Shown here: positions 53,297 to 61,726 of the stretch, piece after piece | How positions within the stretch are numbered: the first letter of the stretch is position 1 | Layout of the letters: every line of letters starts with the position of its first letter | Assembly: GCF_028890115.1 (NCBI RefSeq) | Contig: NZ_JARCJD010000010.1 | Location: forward strand, 1 to 64,000 | Source of the DNA: Phaeobacter sp. QD34_24 | GTDB taxonomy: Bacteria; Pseudomonadota; Alphaproteobacteria; Rhodobacterales; Rhodobacteraceae | Direction: 5' to 3' | Length of the DNA stretch: 64,000 nucleotides | Position numbers and translations under genes: made by a program | The notes under the pieces: model-generated | Seen by the model: the letters and a program-made list of their open reading frames with translations, nothing else | Told to the model about the DNA's origin: nothing | Database searches by the model: none

Positions 53297-54043
53297 TCAT
53301 TCAGGTTGGGGCATGGCTGCGAGGAACTCTGACCACTCAAGCGGCAGGGTGTCCGGCAGGCCGTAACGGTTCTTGGCGAGGAAGGCGGGGCGCTCTTCGG
53401 TGTGCATGACGCGGGCACCGGACCCGAGCGCCCGGGTTACCTTCTTGTTGAAGCCGACATCGGATTTTGCGACCGAGATCTGGTAGTTGGCGAAGAGCAC
53501 GACATCTGAATGCTCCTGCAGCAGCGCCGAGGCGCGTGTCTGCAGCTTGATCACATAGCGGTCGTAGGGCTCGTGCTCGGGGCTGTCGAAACGCTTGATG
53601 TCGGTATGGGCGATCTGGATGACCACCATGCCTTTCTGGTCCCGAAGCGCGTTCAGCTTGTCGAGATATTCCCGCCAGACATTCAACGCTTCAGCAAAGC
53701 CCTTGCCAAAGCCTGGCGCCTCGATGGACGCCCAGCCGTTACGCTTGCAGGTCTCAGCCCAAATGAGTGGCTCCAGCCAATCGATACTGTCGATCACCAC
53801 GGTGCCGAAATCGTGGTCCTCGTTCAGCAGTGCATCAAGGGCTTCAGCCACCTCCGCATAGCTCGTCGCCAACGGAAAATGCGGAACTTGCAACTTGCCG
53901 AGCCCATCCTCGGTCATGATGAACACCGGCCGGTCGGCAGCCGCGGCGAAGGTGGATTTGCCCACTCCGGCCACGCCATGGATCAGAATGCGCGGCGGTG
54001 TCAGTGCCGATGTCGTGCGCAGGGATGCGAGAGAAATCGCCAT
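53297..54043 (-). CDS. Sak4-like RecA-fold phage ATPase
   Basis: The 248-residue ATPase has Walker A GVAGVGKST (residues 23-31), Walker B TVVIDSIDWLE and a RecA-like core. Sak4 proteins are minimal recombinases or annealing helpers used with single-strand-binding proteins in phage recombination. DUF669 follows 21 bases downstream, forming that pair. Confidence 0.83.
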   Translation of the reverse strand: MAISLASLRTTSALTPPRILIHGVAGVGKSTFAAAADRPVFIMTEDGLGKLQVPHFPLATSYAEVAEALDALLNEDHDFGTVVIDSIDWLEPLIWAETCKRNGWASIEAPGFGKGFAEALNVWREYLDKLNALRDQKGMVVIQIAHTDIKRFDSPEHEPYDRYVIKLQTRASALLQEHSDVVLFANYQISVAKSDVGFNKKVTRALGSGARVMHTEERPAFLAKNRYGLPDTLPLEWSEFLAAMPQPE

Positions 54044-54531
54044 CAGTTTGCCCCCTCGTTCAGCACCAGACGAAACTTCGGCTTCCCCGTGCGGACTGTG
54101 CGCGCGGGCTCAAACCCCTTGCGCCAGTTTTCTGGCAGAGCGCCGAATTTACGTTCGGACACGGTCAGCTTCGTGTCGATGAAGTCAGACGGGTCTTCGC
54201 CGGCCGAAGCGATGTTCCCAGCGATCTCGGCCAGTTTGGTCTGGTCCCAGTCAATACGCTTGGGCAAGTCCGCTATGACGGTGACGCCGTTATCCTCAAA
54301 CCGGATGGTACCTGTGTCTTTGCCTACGTGCCCGCGACACTCAGAGGCTCGCGCCGCATAGCGGACCTCTAGGGCCAGCGCGAAGCGCTCGGTCACCGCC
54401 TTCATGCGACCCATAGCGACATCGATTTCTGCTTGGACGGCTGCAAGCAGGGTTGGCGGCATGAGAGCCAGTTCTGTGACTGGCATATTGAGCATGTCAT
54501 CCACGCTCGGGATATTCTCGGGGAAAGCCAT
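54043..54531 (-). CDS. hypothetical phage protein
   Basis: The 162-residue protein has a helical N-terminal half and a basic C-terminal part (KLTVSERKFGALPENWRKGF). Its stop overlaps the ATPase start by one base. Similar proteins sit upstream of Sak4 genes in rhodobacteral elements; role unknown. Confidence 0.62.
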   Translation of the reverse strand: MAFPENIPSVDDMLNMPVTELALMPPTLLAAVQAEIDVAMGRMKAVTERFALALEVRYAARASECRGHVGKDTGTIRFEDNGVTVIADLPKRIDWDQTKLAEIAGNIASAGEDPSDFIDTKLTVSERKFGALPENWRKGFEPARTVRTGKPKFRLVLNEGAN

Positions 54532-54553
54532 AGTGGGCTCCTTTCAATAGGGA

Positions 54554-54919
54554 TCAAAATTCGGCGATCAAAGGCACCATTGGGGTTGATTGAGGCTGGG
54601 TTGGTTTGGGCCGTGCGATCGCAAGGTAGGCAAAGCGGTCAGTTCCCAGGCGTGCCTGAACGAGATGCACCAGCCCCTGCTCTGCAGCGCGAAAGGCGGC
54701 ATCAGCGAGCATGCGCAAAGAGCGTCGTTCCTGCGCGGAAAGCCCGCCAAACTCCGTCTCGGCATCGACGGCAAGAAAGCCCAGGTGGTAAATCTGAGAG
54801 TCTCCCGGTGCAGCCTGGGCAAGCCATGCAAGAAATGTAAGCTCGGTCAGGGCGGGGGTCCGGGCCCTCATCGAACCGGCCTGCGGAGAAAATTGTGAGC
54901 CGTGGCGCGCCATGGTCAT
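54554..54919 (-). CDS. hypothetical phage protein
   Basis: This 121-residue protein begins MTMARHGSQFSPQAGSMRAR and is mostly helical. I place the start at 54919, giving a four-base overlap with the HTH gene; a longer frame to 54964 lies within that gene. No family recognised. Confidence 0.55.
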   Translation of the reverse strand: MTMARHGSQFSPQAGSMRARTPALTELTFLAWLAQAAPGDSQIYHLGFLAVDAETEFGGLSAQERRSLRMLADAAFRAAEQGLVHLVQARLGTDRFAYLAIARPKPTQPQSTPMVPLIAEF

Positions 54920-55128
54920 TGCGCCGCCTGCTCTTTCGGAACTGACACGCCCTTGTGCAAGCAAGCAGTCTCAAAGGTCATGATGTCCTCAAGCCGGTAG
55001 ATGACCCGCCCGCCGAGTTTAAGATAATCGGGACCTTCACCGGTCCAGCGCCACCGTTCCAGTGTGCGGTGAGAGATCGCCCAGCGTCGGGCCAGCTCTT
55101 TTTGGGTGAGGCAGAGTTTTGACTGCAT
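54916..55128 (-). CDS. AlpA/MerR-like excisionase or HTH regulator
   Basis: The 70-residue protein has the winged-helix pattern TQKELARRWAISHRTLERWRWTGEGPDYLKLGGRVIYRLEDI, cut here to its two blocks, as in AlpA and Xis-type excisionases. AGGAGACAAAG precedes the start. It heads the leftward early operon and lies beside a cluster of short repeats (55175-55304), so it may bind there to control excision or early transcription. Confidence 0.82.
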   Translation of the reverse strand: MQSKLCLTQKELARRWAISHRTLERWRWTGEGPDYLKLGGRVIYRLEDIMTFETACLHKGVSVPKEQAAQ

Positions 55129-55174
55129 CTTTGTCTCCTGTCTTGGTTACCAGGAGACAATGCGAAACGTCGAC

Positions 55175-55304
55175 GTGGGATGTCGTCGGGATCGCGGTGG
55201 GATGCAGTGCCGGATGAAGACCCTGAGAAATTTCAAAGCTCTAAAATGAAGTGGGGGATGGGCATCCGGCACTCATCCCCCAGAAAATCCCACACCCATC
55301 CCAC
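55175..55304. repeat. cluster of GTGGGATG repeats and a palindrome upstream of the early operon
   Basis: GTGGGATG occurs directly at 55175-55182 and 55197-55204 and inverted (CATCCCAC) at 55297-55304; ATCCCAC occurs again at 55287-55293. In the middle, GGGGGATG (55253-55260) and CATCCCCC (55274-55281) form an inverted repeat. The cluster lies in the gap upstream of the HTH gene and fits operators for it or iterons of a replication origin. Confidence 0.6.
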
Positions 55305-55326
55305 AGCGAGGACAAGGGTGCCGTAT

Positions 55327-56010
55327 TCAATCGAAGCGCAAACGGTAGTTCCCACGGCCGTCAGATTGAATCAATTCGCGCCATTCGGGCTTTGACTTAA
55401 AGACATCCACCATCTTCAAGCTGCGAGATCCGGCTGCCGTCAAAAGGGTCTTGCCGTTTTGCCAAGGCTGACCAGCTTCGGCTGAGGCATGGAGCACACG
55501 CACGACTTCGGCCTGAATGGCACCAAGCTGGAAGCAAAACCCGCGGCTGCGCACTTCACGATAGCCAACAGTGTGGATGAACCCTTGCTCTGGCGTCTGC
55601 CCATCGCCCGTGTGAAATCCTGATTTGATTTCATAGCGATCACGTTCATGGCGGCGCATCAAAAGATCACCAATAACAACATATTGCGGTGAATGTGTTT
55701 CTGGAAACGCCGCATAACCGCAACGATCATGGCGAAACTCATTCAGATGAGCCTCCCCACAGCGGAAAAGGTGAAACACATCGCAGGCATGTAGATCAAG
55801 AAGGCCGCTGAACACGCGTTCTTCATAGGGCACCCGGAACCGTGCTCCATCGATGTCAGCATCATAGTCACCAAACTCTAGGAGTTGATTAAAGACCCGA
55901 ATGGAAAGGCGGACGTGGTTGTTTTCGGCGAGGTAGATCAGATCGTCTTCCTCAATAGACCAGCGCCGGAGGATCTCTGACAGCGAATAATACTCCTTCT
56001 CAATCCGCAT
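55327..56010 (-). CDS. hypothetical element protein next to the repressor
   Basis: The 227-residue product begins YYSLSEILRRWSIEEDDLIYLAENNHVRLSI, resembling a MerR-like N-terminal helix pair, followed by a mixed region I do not recognise and a C-terminal KTLLTAAGSRSLKMVDVFKSKPEW segment that could be a second HTH. It is divergent from the S24 repressor and somewhat AT-rich. A regulatory role is likely from position only. Confidence 0.6.
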   Translation of the reverse strand: MRIEKEYYSLSEILRRWSIEEDDLIYLAENNHVRLSIRVFNQLLEFGDYDADIDGARFRVPYEERVFSGLLDLHACDVFHLFRCGEAHLNEFRHDRCGYAAFPETHSPQYVVIGDLLMRRHERDRYEIKSGFHTGDGQTPEQGFIHTVGYREVRSRGFCFQLGAIQAEVVRVLHASAEAGQPWQNGKTLLTAAGSRSLKMVDVFKSKPEWRELIQSDGRGNYRLRFD

Positions 56011-56081
56011 GACTGCCTCCGACTCTCACCTCGCATGTTCTGCTATTGTTCTATCGCCTTGACGATCCCATATCAATCATG

Positions 56082-56119
56082 TCTTATCCTATTATATCCA
56101 CAATCGGATGGGGATAAGA
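56082..56119. promoter_or_regulatory. inverted repeat at the repressor start: probable operator
   Basis: TCTTATCC (56082-56089) and GGATAAGA (56112-56119) are perfect eight-base inverted arms; the right arm runs into the repressor ATG. The divergent gap (56011-56118) would hold promoters for repressor and early genes, so autoregulation is plausible. Confidence 0.5.
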
Positions 56120-56796
56120 TGACCTCGCATCATAGTTTGGCCGACCGACTGCAGGCACGCGCTGACCAGCTTGGGCTCAGCCCCGCACATGTTGCGGAGA
56201 TGGCTGGGGTCAACCGCTCCTTCGTCTATGACATCCTGCGAGGCCGCTCCTCTCGGCCAGGCCTAGATCGCTTGATGGAGGTCGCGCGCGTCCTAAAGGT
56301 CGAAGTGGATTGGCTGATCCACGGCATCGGGAGCATCGAGGGTCCCTCCCCTTTCTTGGAAAACCCTGACGAAACCTTCGTGCCGATCGCACAAGCCCCC
56401 GTGCGGCCCTCAATGGGCGGCGGGTCCGTGGCGATCGATGACTCTGACGAACCAGGCCGCGCGTATCACTTCCGGAAGTCTTGGATCAAACAAGGTCTAA
56501 AGGCTTCGCCCTCCCAACTCCGGATCATGAAGGTCGAGGGCGACAGCATGGAACCCACGCTCTTTGACGGCGACACTGTACTCGTGGACATGGACCGTAA
56601 GGCCCCAAACCCACCTGGGATTTTCGTTTTAGATGATGGTATCGGGCTCGTTGCCAAGCGGCTTCAACACGTCCCAAACAGCGATCCGCCCGCCGTCCGT
56701 GTAATCTCAGACAACAAACACTATCCGGAGTATGAGCGCACAGCAGATGAAATCGTCATCATCGGCCGCATTCGCTGGTTTGCCCGGGAGATTTGA
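56119..56796 (+). CDS. S24-family CI-like phage repressor
   Basis: The 225-residue repressor has an N-terminal helix-turn-helix (LGLSPAHVAEMAGVNRSFVYD, about residues 18-38) and a C-terminal LexA/UmuD-type self-cleavage domain with catalytic Ser143 in EGDSMEPTL and Lys180 in LVAKRLQ. RecA-promoted cleavage after DNA damage would free the element. The start at 56119 follows GGATGGGGATAAG. Confidence 0.88.
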   Translation: MTSHHSLADRLQARADQLGLSPAHVAEMAGVNRSFVYDILRGRSSRPGLDRLMEVARVLKVEVDWLIHGIGSIEGPSPFLENPDETFVPIAQAPVRPSMGGGSVAIDDSDEPGRAYHFRKSWIKQGLKASPSQLRIMKVEGDSMEPTLFDGDTVLVDMDRKAPNPPGIFVLDDGIGLVAKRLQHVPNSDPPAVRVISDNKHYPEYERTADEIVIIGRIRWFAREI

Positions 56797-56797
56797 G

Positions 56798-57529
56798 GTG
56801 ATTGAATTCCGTCCCCTTGCTGATGACGAGCCAGCCCTCAGCTATTCGCCTTTGCTCAGAGGCTGTCTCAAGACCTTCACCTATCTTGCTGAACACGGCG
56901 GCATCGGCCTCACAGCATCCAAGGGTTTTAAGCGTAATTTCGTGCATTGGGCTGCGCGCGAGTTCGACTGGCCTGGCCACACAGAGGCGGACCTCTTTGC
57001 CGTCAACAAAGTCCTGAATGAACAGGATTTCATGCCGCTCGTAGATATTCACTTCTTGCTGACAACCCTCAAAATGGGGCGGCATTACAAAGGGCAATTC
57101 AAACTGATCAAGGCAGGCACAGAAGTCAGCCAGCATCCCGGGCAGCTCTTCGGGATCATCACCCCGTTCTATCTCTTTGAAGTCGACCACAGCGTCTGGA
57201 CCCGGTTTCCAGACACCGAGATCATGTTGAACTGGAATGTTTTCTTAAACGTGATCAACGTAGAGGCTGAAAACGGCGCCCTTGGCGCCGACCTGCGTCG
57301 AACCTTCTACGGTGACCCAACGCCAGAGCATTTTCCGCACTATGATGTCGCGATGGCTAATCTTTACACGCAAGTCTTGCGGCCCTTGATTTGGACCGGC
57401 CTCCTTCAAGAAACACGCCCTGCAAAATCGTTCCGTTCGCAAGAGAGTGTTTTTACGAAGACACCGCTTTGGAAAGCATCCCTCAAGTTGGAAATCGATT
57501 CCCAGGTCAAGCGCGCCACGCGGCATTGA
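56798..57529 (+). CDS. hypothetical protein downstream of the repressor
   Basis: The 243-residue protein starts most likely with GTG at 56798, two bases after the repressor stop, with GGGAG upstream; an ATG at 56732 inside the repressor gene is the alternative. It is mixed alpha/beta (PLLRGCLKTFTYLAEHGGIGLTASKGFKRNF cut into helices) and lacks transmembrane segments. Similar proteins follow S24 repressors in rhodobacteral elements (recalled); function unknown. Confidence 0.65.
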   Translation: MIEFRPLADDEPALSYSPLLRGCLKTFTYLAEHGGIGLTASKGFKRNFVHWAAREFDWPGHTEADLFAVNKVLNEQDFMPLVDIHFLLTTLKMGRHYKGQFKLIKAGTEVSQHPGQLFGIITPFYLFEVDHSVWTRFPDTEIMLNWNVFLNVINVEAENGALGADLRRTFYGDPTPEHFPHYDVAMANLYTQVLRPLIWTGLLQETRPAKSFRSQESVFTKTPLWKASLKLEIDSQVKRATRH

Positions 57530-57655
57530 TGCCCTTCAGCTTCGATCCCTAGCACATACTCTCGACCCCGCAGGCTTTCACCAACCGATTATTTTGACTT
57601 GATTATCAGGCGCCGCCAAGGCCCAAGTAGGTTCACCAACCCGAAAGGCGCTCCC

Positions 57656-57883
57656 ATGCTCGATGAACGTGAAACCCCAATTTCGGGGCCCAATCCCCTA
57701 TGCCCTGAACGCATGTCGCCTCAAGCCCGACGACAAGAGATCAGCCGCCTCTTGGCCACGGCCGTAGTTCGCCTCGCTGGACGCGATTGCGACGATCTAT
57801 CCAAGAATGCTGGAGACAGTTCGCTACACTTCCCGCGCAAACAGAGCGGTACTGCAACTCCAACTCAGAGGAGATCTGCATGA
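57656..57883 (+). CDS. small protein ahead of the recombinase module
   Basis: This 75-residue protein contains MSPQARRQEISRLLATAVVRL, a pattern seen in short proteins encoded just before DUF2924 and serine recombinase genes. Its stop overlaps the DUF2924 start by four bases. The 57530-57655 gap has no gene. Confidence 0.6.
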   Translation: MLDERETPISGPNPLCPERMSPQARRQEISRLLATAVVRLAGRDCDDLSKNAGDSSLHFPRKQSGTATPTQRRSA

Positions 57884-58335
57884 CCACACAAGACCCCATC
57901 CTGGCACGCTTGGCTGCCTTGAAAGCCATGTCTGTGAATGACCTGAAGACCGAGTGGCAGACGCTATTTAATGCGCCTGCCCCAAATAATAGTCGCACCT
58001 TCTTAGAAAGCCGCCTCGCTTATAGGATCCAAGAGCTGACTTATGGTGGCCCCGACAAACAAACCCGTCGCCTTCTGGATCTTCTGGCCGACGAAGTTGA
58101 GGGCACTCTGACGCGCAAGGCCCAGATTGCTGACCCGCGCAACCCCGTGGTGGGCACCAAACTCATTCGCGAATGGGATGGCACCGCCCATACGGTGACT
58201 GTGCTGAAAGACGGCTTCGATTGGGGCGGGCAGCGCTACAAATCGCTGTCGGCTGTTGCCCGCGCCATCACCGGCACACGCTGGAACGGTTATCGCTTCT
58301 TTGGGCTGCGCGAACGGAAGCGAGGTGAGGCATGA
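57880..58335 (+). CDS. DUF2924 protein
   Basis: The 151-residue protein matches DUF2924: LARLAALKAMSVNDLKTEWQTLF, LESRLAYRIQELTYGG and GTKLIREWDGTAHTVTVL, ending with the RYKSLSAVARAITGTRWNGYRFF block. GAGGAGATC precedes the start. DUF2924 proteins accompany large serine recombinases, here by four-base overlap, and may bind DNA as recombination directionality or accessory factors. Confidence 0.88.
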   Translation: MTTQDPILARLAALKAMSVNDLKTEWQTLFNAPAPNNSRTFLESRLAYRIQELTYGGPDKQTRRLLDLLADEVEGTLTRKAQIADPRNPVVGTKLIREWDGTAHTVTVLKDGFDWGGQRYKSLSAVARAITGTRWNGYRFFGLRERKRGEA

Positions 58336-59660
58336 AGGACGTGGCTGCAAAACCCACCCGCCGCCTCCGGTGCGCCATCTATACCCGCAAGTCGACCGAA
58401 GAAGGTCTCGACATGGAGTTCAACACCCTCGACGCTCAACGAGAGGCCTGCGAGGCCTACATCGCCAGCCAGCGGTCCGAGGGTTGGGTTGCCACCCGCG
58501 ATCGCTATGACGATGGCGGGTTCTCTGGCGGCAATCTCGAACGACCTGGTCTCAAGCAGCTTCTTACGGATATCGACGATGGTTTGATCGACGTGGTTGT
58601 GGTCTACAAGATCGACCGTCTGTCGCGGTCGTTGATGGATTTCTCCAAGCTGGTCGAGATCTTCGACCGCAATGGTGTCACCTTCGTGTCGGTCACCCAG
58701 TCTTTCAACACCACAACCTCGATGGGGCGGCTGACGTTGAACATTCTGCTCAGCTTTGCACAGTTTGAACGCGAGGTAATCGGCGAGCGGATCCGCGACA
58801 AGGTGGCCGCGTCGCGTAAGCGCGGGATCTGGATGGGCGGCTATGTTCCGCTGGGCTACGATGTACAGGATCGCAAGCTGGTGGTGAACGACGCAGAGGC
58901 CGCATCTGTCCGTCGCATCTTCGAGCGGTTTGTTGAACTCGGCTCCGCGACAGTTCTGGCACGCGAACTTCGCCGCGAGGGGTTCCGAAACAAGCAGGGC
59001 ACGCTGATCGACAAAGGTTATCTCTACCGGCTCCTGAAGAACCGCGTCTACCGCGGTGAGGCAGTTCACAAGGGCACTGCGTATCCCGGAGAGCACGACG
59101 CCATCATCGACGACAACCTTTGGGATCGGGCCCATGCCATCCTGCAGGAAAGCCCCCGCAAACGCGCCAACAACAGCCGGTCGCGGACGCCCGCTCTTCT
59201 GAAGGGGCTGATATTCAGCGACACCGGTGCGGCCATGACGCCCACCAGCACCAAGAAGGGTGCGAAGCTTTACCGCTACTATGTGTCGATGGACGTCATC
59301 CGGAACCGCGAGACCGGGGAAGAGACCGCACCTATGCGGCTGGCGGCTGGAATGGTCGAGGATGCTGTCGTGACCGAGGTCCGCCGCATTCTTCAGACGC
59401 CAGAGGTCGTGACGCAGGTGATCGCTGCCCTGAAAAAGGAACAGGGGGCAGTTTCGGAAGCCGACGCCGTCGCGGCGCTGCATGAGTTCAGCGCGGTCTG
59501 GGCGCAACTATTTCCAGCCGAGCAGGCTCGGATCATCCAGCTTCTCGTCCGGCGCGTCACCGTCAGCGCAGCAGGGCTTGAGGTGGACATTCGGCGCGAA
59601 GGCATTGCCGGGGTCGTCCGCGAAATGGTTGCGCCGCGCAGGGTGGAGGCAGCGGAATGA
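58332..59660 (+). CDS. large serine recombinase
   Basis: The 442-residue recombinase has the resolvase catalytic domain with nucleophile Ser21 in YTRKSTEEGLD, KIDRLSRSLMDF and the GERIRDKVAASRKRG helix, followed by a recombinase domain (about residues 165-270) and a coiled C-terminal part. The zinc-ribbon cysteines of typical large serine integrases are replaced (FSDTGAAMTP), as in the alphaproteobacterial branch. It probably catalyses integration and excision of the element. Confidence 0.93.
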   Translation: MKDVAAKPTRRLRCAIYTRKSTEEGLDMEFNTLDAQREACEAYIASQRSEGWVATRDRYDDGGFSGGNLERPGLKQLLTDIDDGLIDVVVVYKIDRLSRSLMDFSKLVEIFDRNGVTFVSVTQSFNTTTSMGRLTLNILLSFAQFEREVIGERIRDKVAASRKRGIWMGGYVPLGYDVQDRKLVVNDAEAASVRRIFERFVELGSATVLARELRREGFRNKQGTLIDKGYLYRLLKNRVYRGEAVHKGTAYPGEHDAIIDDNLWDRAHAILQESPRKRANNSRSRTPALLKGLIFSDTGAAMTPTSTKKGAKLYRYYVSMDVIRNRETGEETAPMRLAAGMVEDAVVTEVRRILQTPEVVTQVIAALKKEQGAVSEADAVAALHEFSAVWAQLFPAEQARIIQLLVRRVTVSAAGLEVDIRREGIAGVVREMVAPRRVEAAE

Positions 59661-60073
59661 CCAAGCCCGACGACACGATCCGGATCCTGATCCCCTTGAA
59701 GGTGCGTAAAAAGAACGGGCGGCCCAAGATCCTGCCGCCTACCGACTATTTACCGAGTGAGGATCAGGCCCAAGATCCGCACATTCTGCGGGCCATCGGC
59801 CGGGCGTGGGGCTGGCGGCGGCGCATGGAAGCCGGTGAGTTCAGCACCATCCAGGAGCTGGCCGAAGCCGTCGGTTTGGCCGAACGGCATGTCAGCCGTC
59901 AGCTGCGGTTGGCCTATCTCGCGCCCGAGGTGATGAAGCAACTGGTCTACAAGCGTGAGGTAATAGCGGTGACGGTCATGCAGCTGACTGAATGCTCAGC
60001 CTTGCCGTGGCAGGACCAGGCGGGGGTGGTGTTTGGCAGTGCGCCAGATACCGCAAGGCATTACCAAGGCTAG
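59657..60073 (+). CDS. ParB-like HTH protein associated with the recombinase
   Basis: The 138-residue protein begins IRILIPLKVRKKNGRPKILPP and has a helix-turn-helix-like middle (TIQELAEAVGLAERHVSRQLRLAYLAPEV). It overlaps the recombinase by four bases. Its C-terminal half is weakly similar to a detached fragment at 61575-61715, suggesting two related copies once existed. Confidence 0.75.
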   Translation: MTKPDDTIRILIPLKVRKKNGRPKILPPTDYLPSEDQAQDPHILRAIGRAWGWRRRMEAGEFSTIQELAEAVGLAERHVSRQLRLAYLAPEVMKQLVYKREVIAVTVMQLTECSALPWQDQAGVVFGSAPDTARHYQG

Positions 60074-60105
60074 ATTTTTCTCGCCTTATCGGCCACCTTC
60101 GGATC

Positions 60106-61110
60106 ATGAGCAGCAACCTATCCTTTCAACAGCTTGAGACCTACATTCGCGAACAGATGCGGATGTCGCATGTTTATCAGCCGGTCATGCTTCAGGTTCT
60201 GCTGGAAAAGGGTGGCACTGCCTCGACGGAAGACGTTGCGAAAGCACTACTTAGCTACGACCGCTCACAGGTAGAATACTATGAGATCCGCATCAAAAAT
60301 ATGGTGGGCAAGGTTCTCACGCAAAATGGTGTCATTGAGCCGATCAAGCATGGGCGGCGCATTGTTGGATACAAGCTTGCAACCGGCGATCTGTCTGAAC
60401 AGGAAATCGTTGCGCTCATTGATCTCTGCCAGCAACGTCTTGCCGCATACATCAACCAACGTGGGGATGGAATTTGGGGGCACCGGGGGATTGCAGATGG
60501 CTATGTTCCCGGCTCTGTCAGGTATGAGGTGCTCAAGCGGGCCAAGCACCGTTGCGAGCTATGCGGCGCCCATGAAGAACAGGCAGCCCTGCATGTGGAC
60601 CACATCGTGCCCCGCGCCAAAGGCGGCAACGACGAATTGAGCAATTTCCAGGCGCTCTGCATCACGTGCAATACGAACAAACGCGATCGGGATGACACTG
60701 ATTTTCGTAGTATTCTGGCCTCGTACGACGTTCGAGAAACAGACTGCCTATTTTGTGGGATAGACAGCGAAAGGATCATCGCAGAAAACGAATTGTGTTA
60801 CGCGATCCGTGACGGATTTCCCGTTACCCCAATGCACACGCTGGTCATCCCCAAGCGGCATGTGGCCGATTACTTCGACCTCTATCAGCCCGAATTGAAC
60901 GCGATCCAGGCGTTGCTCAAGGAACAGCGCGAGAAAATTCTTGCGGCAGACCCCGCCGTCACCGGCTTCAATGTCGGGATCAACGCCGGAGCCGATGCCG
61001 GTCAAACCATCTTCCATGTGCACGTTCACCTGATCCCGCGTCGGAAGGGCGACGTTGCCAATCCCCGCGGAGGCGTGCGAGGGGTCATTCCTGAGAAGCA
61101 GAAGTATTAG
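60106..61110 (+). CDS. HNH endonuclease fused to a HIT-family nucleotide hydrolase
   Basis: The 334-residue protein has three parts. Residues 1-120 form a mostly helical region of winged-helix character. The HNH domain has Cys150 and Cys153, catalytic Asp165-His166 (VDHIVPRAKGGND) and Cys185/Cys188 (CITC). The C-terminal HIT domain (about 214-315) has Cys214/Cys217 and the histidine triad His304-His306-His308. HIT proteins hydrolyse dinucleotides or nucleotide-AMP bonds, so a nuclease is joined to a nucleotide-processing enzyme. The GIY-YIG gene starts two bases after its stop. A defence or nucleotide-signal role is inference. Confidence 0.85.
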   Translation: MSSNLSFQQLETYIREQMRMSHVYQPVMLQVLLEKGGTASTEDVAKALLSYDRSQVEYYEIRIKNMVGKVLTQNGVIEPIKHGRRIVGYKLATGDLSEQEIVALIDLCQQRLAAYINQRGDGIWGHRGIADGYVPGSVRYEVLKRAKHRCELCGAHEEQAALHVDHIVPRAKGGNDELSNFQALCITCNTNKRDRDDTDFRSILASYDVRETDCLFCGIDSERIIAENELCYAIRDGFPVTPMHTLVIPKRHVADYFDLYQPELNAIQALLKEQREKILAADPAVTGFNVGINAGADAGQTIFHVHVHLIPRRKGDVANPRGGVRGVIPEKQKY

Positions 61111-61111
61111 G

Positions 61112-61567
61112 ATGAACAGCGATCAGTTTACCCCGCGATTTCCATTCGCAGATTGGCCCAACCCTGACGTCCCTGCGGTCGCCGCAGGCGTCTATGCGAT
61201 CTGGAAGGCTAACGAACTGATCTATTGCGGCATGTCCGGACGAGAGATCGACAGCAAAGTCAAGGCCGCGCCAAAGAAGTACGGCTTGGTGACCCGCCTC
61301 AACAGCCACGCTAGCGGCAGGCTGTCAGGCGACCAGTTCTGCGTCTACGTGGCAAACCGGTTCGTGATCCCGTCTCTCAAGGCCGAGGAACTGCCACTGT
61401 TTGAGAGCGGCAAGCTTACACTTGATGCCCGCACGAAGACCTTTATCCACGACCATCTGGACTATGCCTTCGCCCTGGTCGAAACGTCTGCCGCCGCTTA
61501 TGAATTAGAGCGAGCCGCTCGGCGCGGGGATGTGTTTGGCGTCCAACCGTATTTGAACCCCTTATGA
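61112..61567 (+). CDS. GIY-YIG nuclease-fold protein coupled to the HNH-HIT gene
   Basis: The 151-residue protein carries AGVYAIW and LIYCGMSGRE as the GIY and YIG blocks (in variant form GVY and YCG), followed by LVTRLNSHASGRLSGDQF with an Arg and His typical of this fold. Its ATG is two bases after the HNH-HIT stop with only a weak ribosome site, so translation is probably coupled. No in-frame domain accompanies the fold. It may be a nicking partner of the HNH-HIT protein. Confidence 0.78.
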   Translation: MNSDQFTPRFPFADWPNPDVPAVAAGVYAIWKANELIYCGMSGREIDSKVKAAPKKYGLVTRLNSHASGRLSGDQFCVYVANRFVIPSLKAEELPLFESGKLTLDARTKTFIHDHLDYAFALVETSAAAYELERAARRGDVFGVQPYLNPL

Positions 61568-61574
61568 TTGAGAT

Positions 61575-61715
61575 ATGGCCGACCTGGCGCCGGAGGTGCC
61601 GAACCGGCTGACCTGCGGGCGCGATGCGTCGGTGGTCAGTCTTTACGACCTGTGCTTTCTGGCTTCAGAACCGTGGGGGGAGCAACGGCAGCGTCTATTC
61701 CATCACTGGCGTTAG
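61575..61715 (+). pseudogene. C-terminal fragment of a recombinase-associated HTH protein
   Basis: The 46-codon frame reads LAPEVPNRLTCGRDASVVSLYDLCF and then PWGEQRQRLF. It aligns with the C-terminal LAPEVMKQLVYKREVIAV...LPWQDQ part of the 59657-60073 product and with the usual ending of that family. An in-frame stop lies two codons before its ATG, so it is a remnant, not a gene. It sits just after the nuclease pair. Confidence 0.6.
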
Positions 61716-61726
61716 CTGTAGAGAAC

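Noticed and set aside
55175-55304. CRISPR-like reading of the repeat cluster
   Set aside because: Units are only eight bases, irregularly spaced and in both orientations; no cas genes are present. The Cas4-like nuclease at 51407 is a phage exonuclease.
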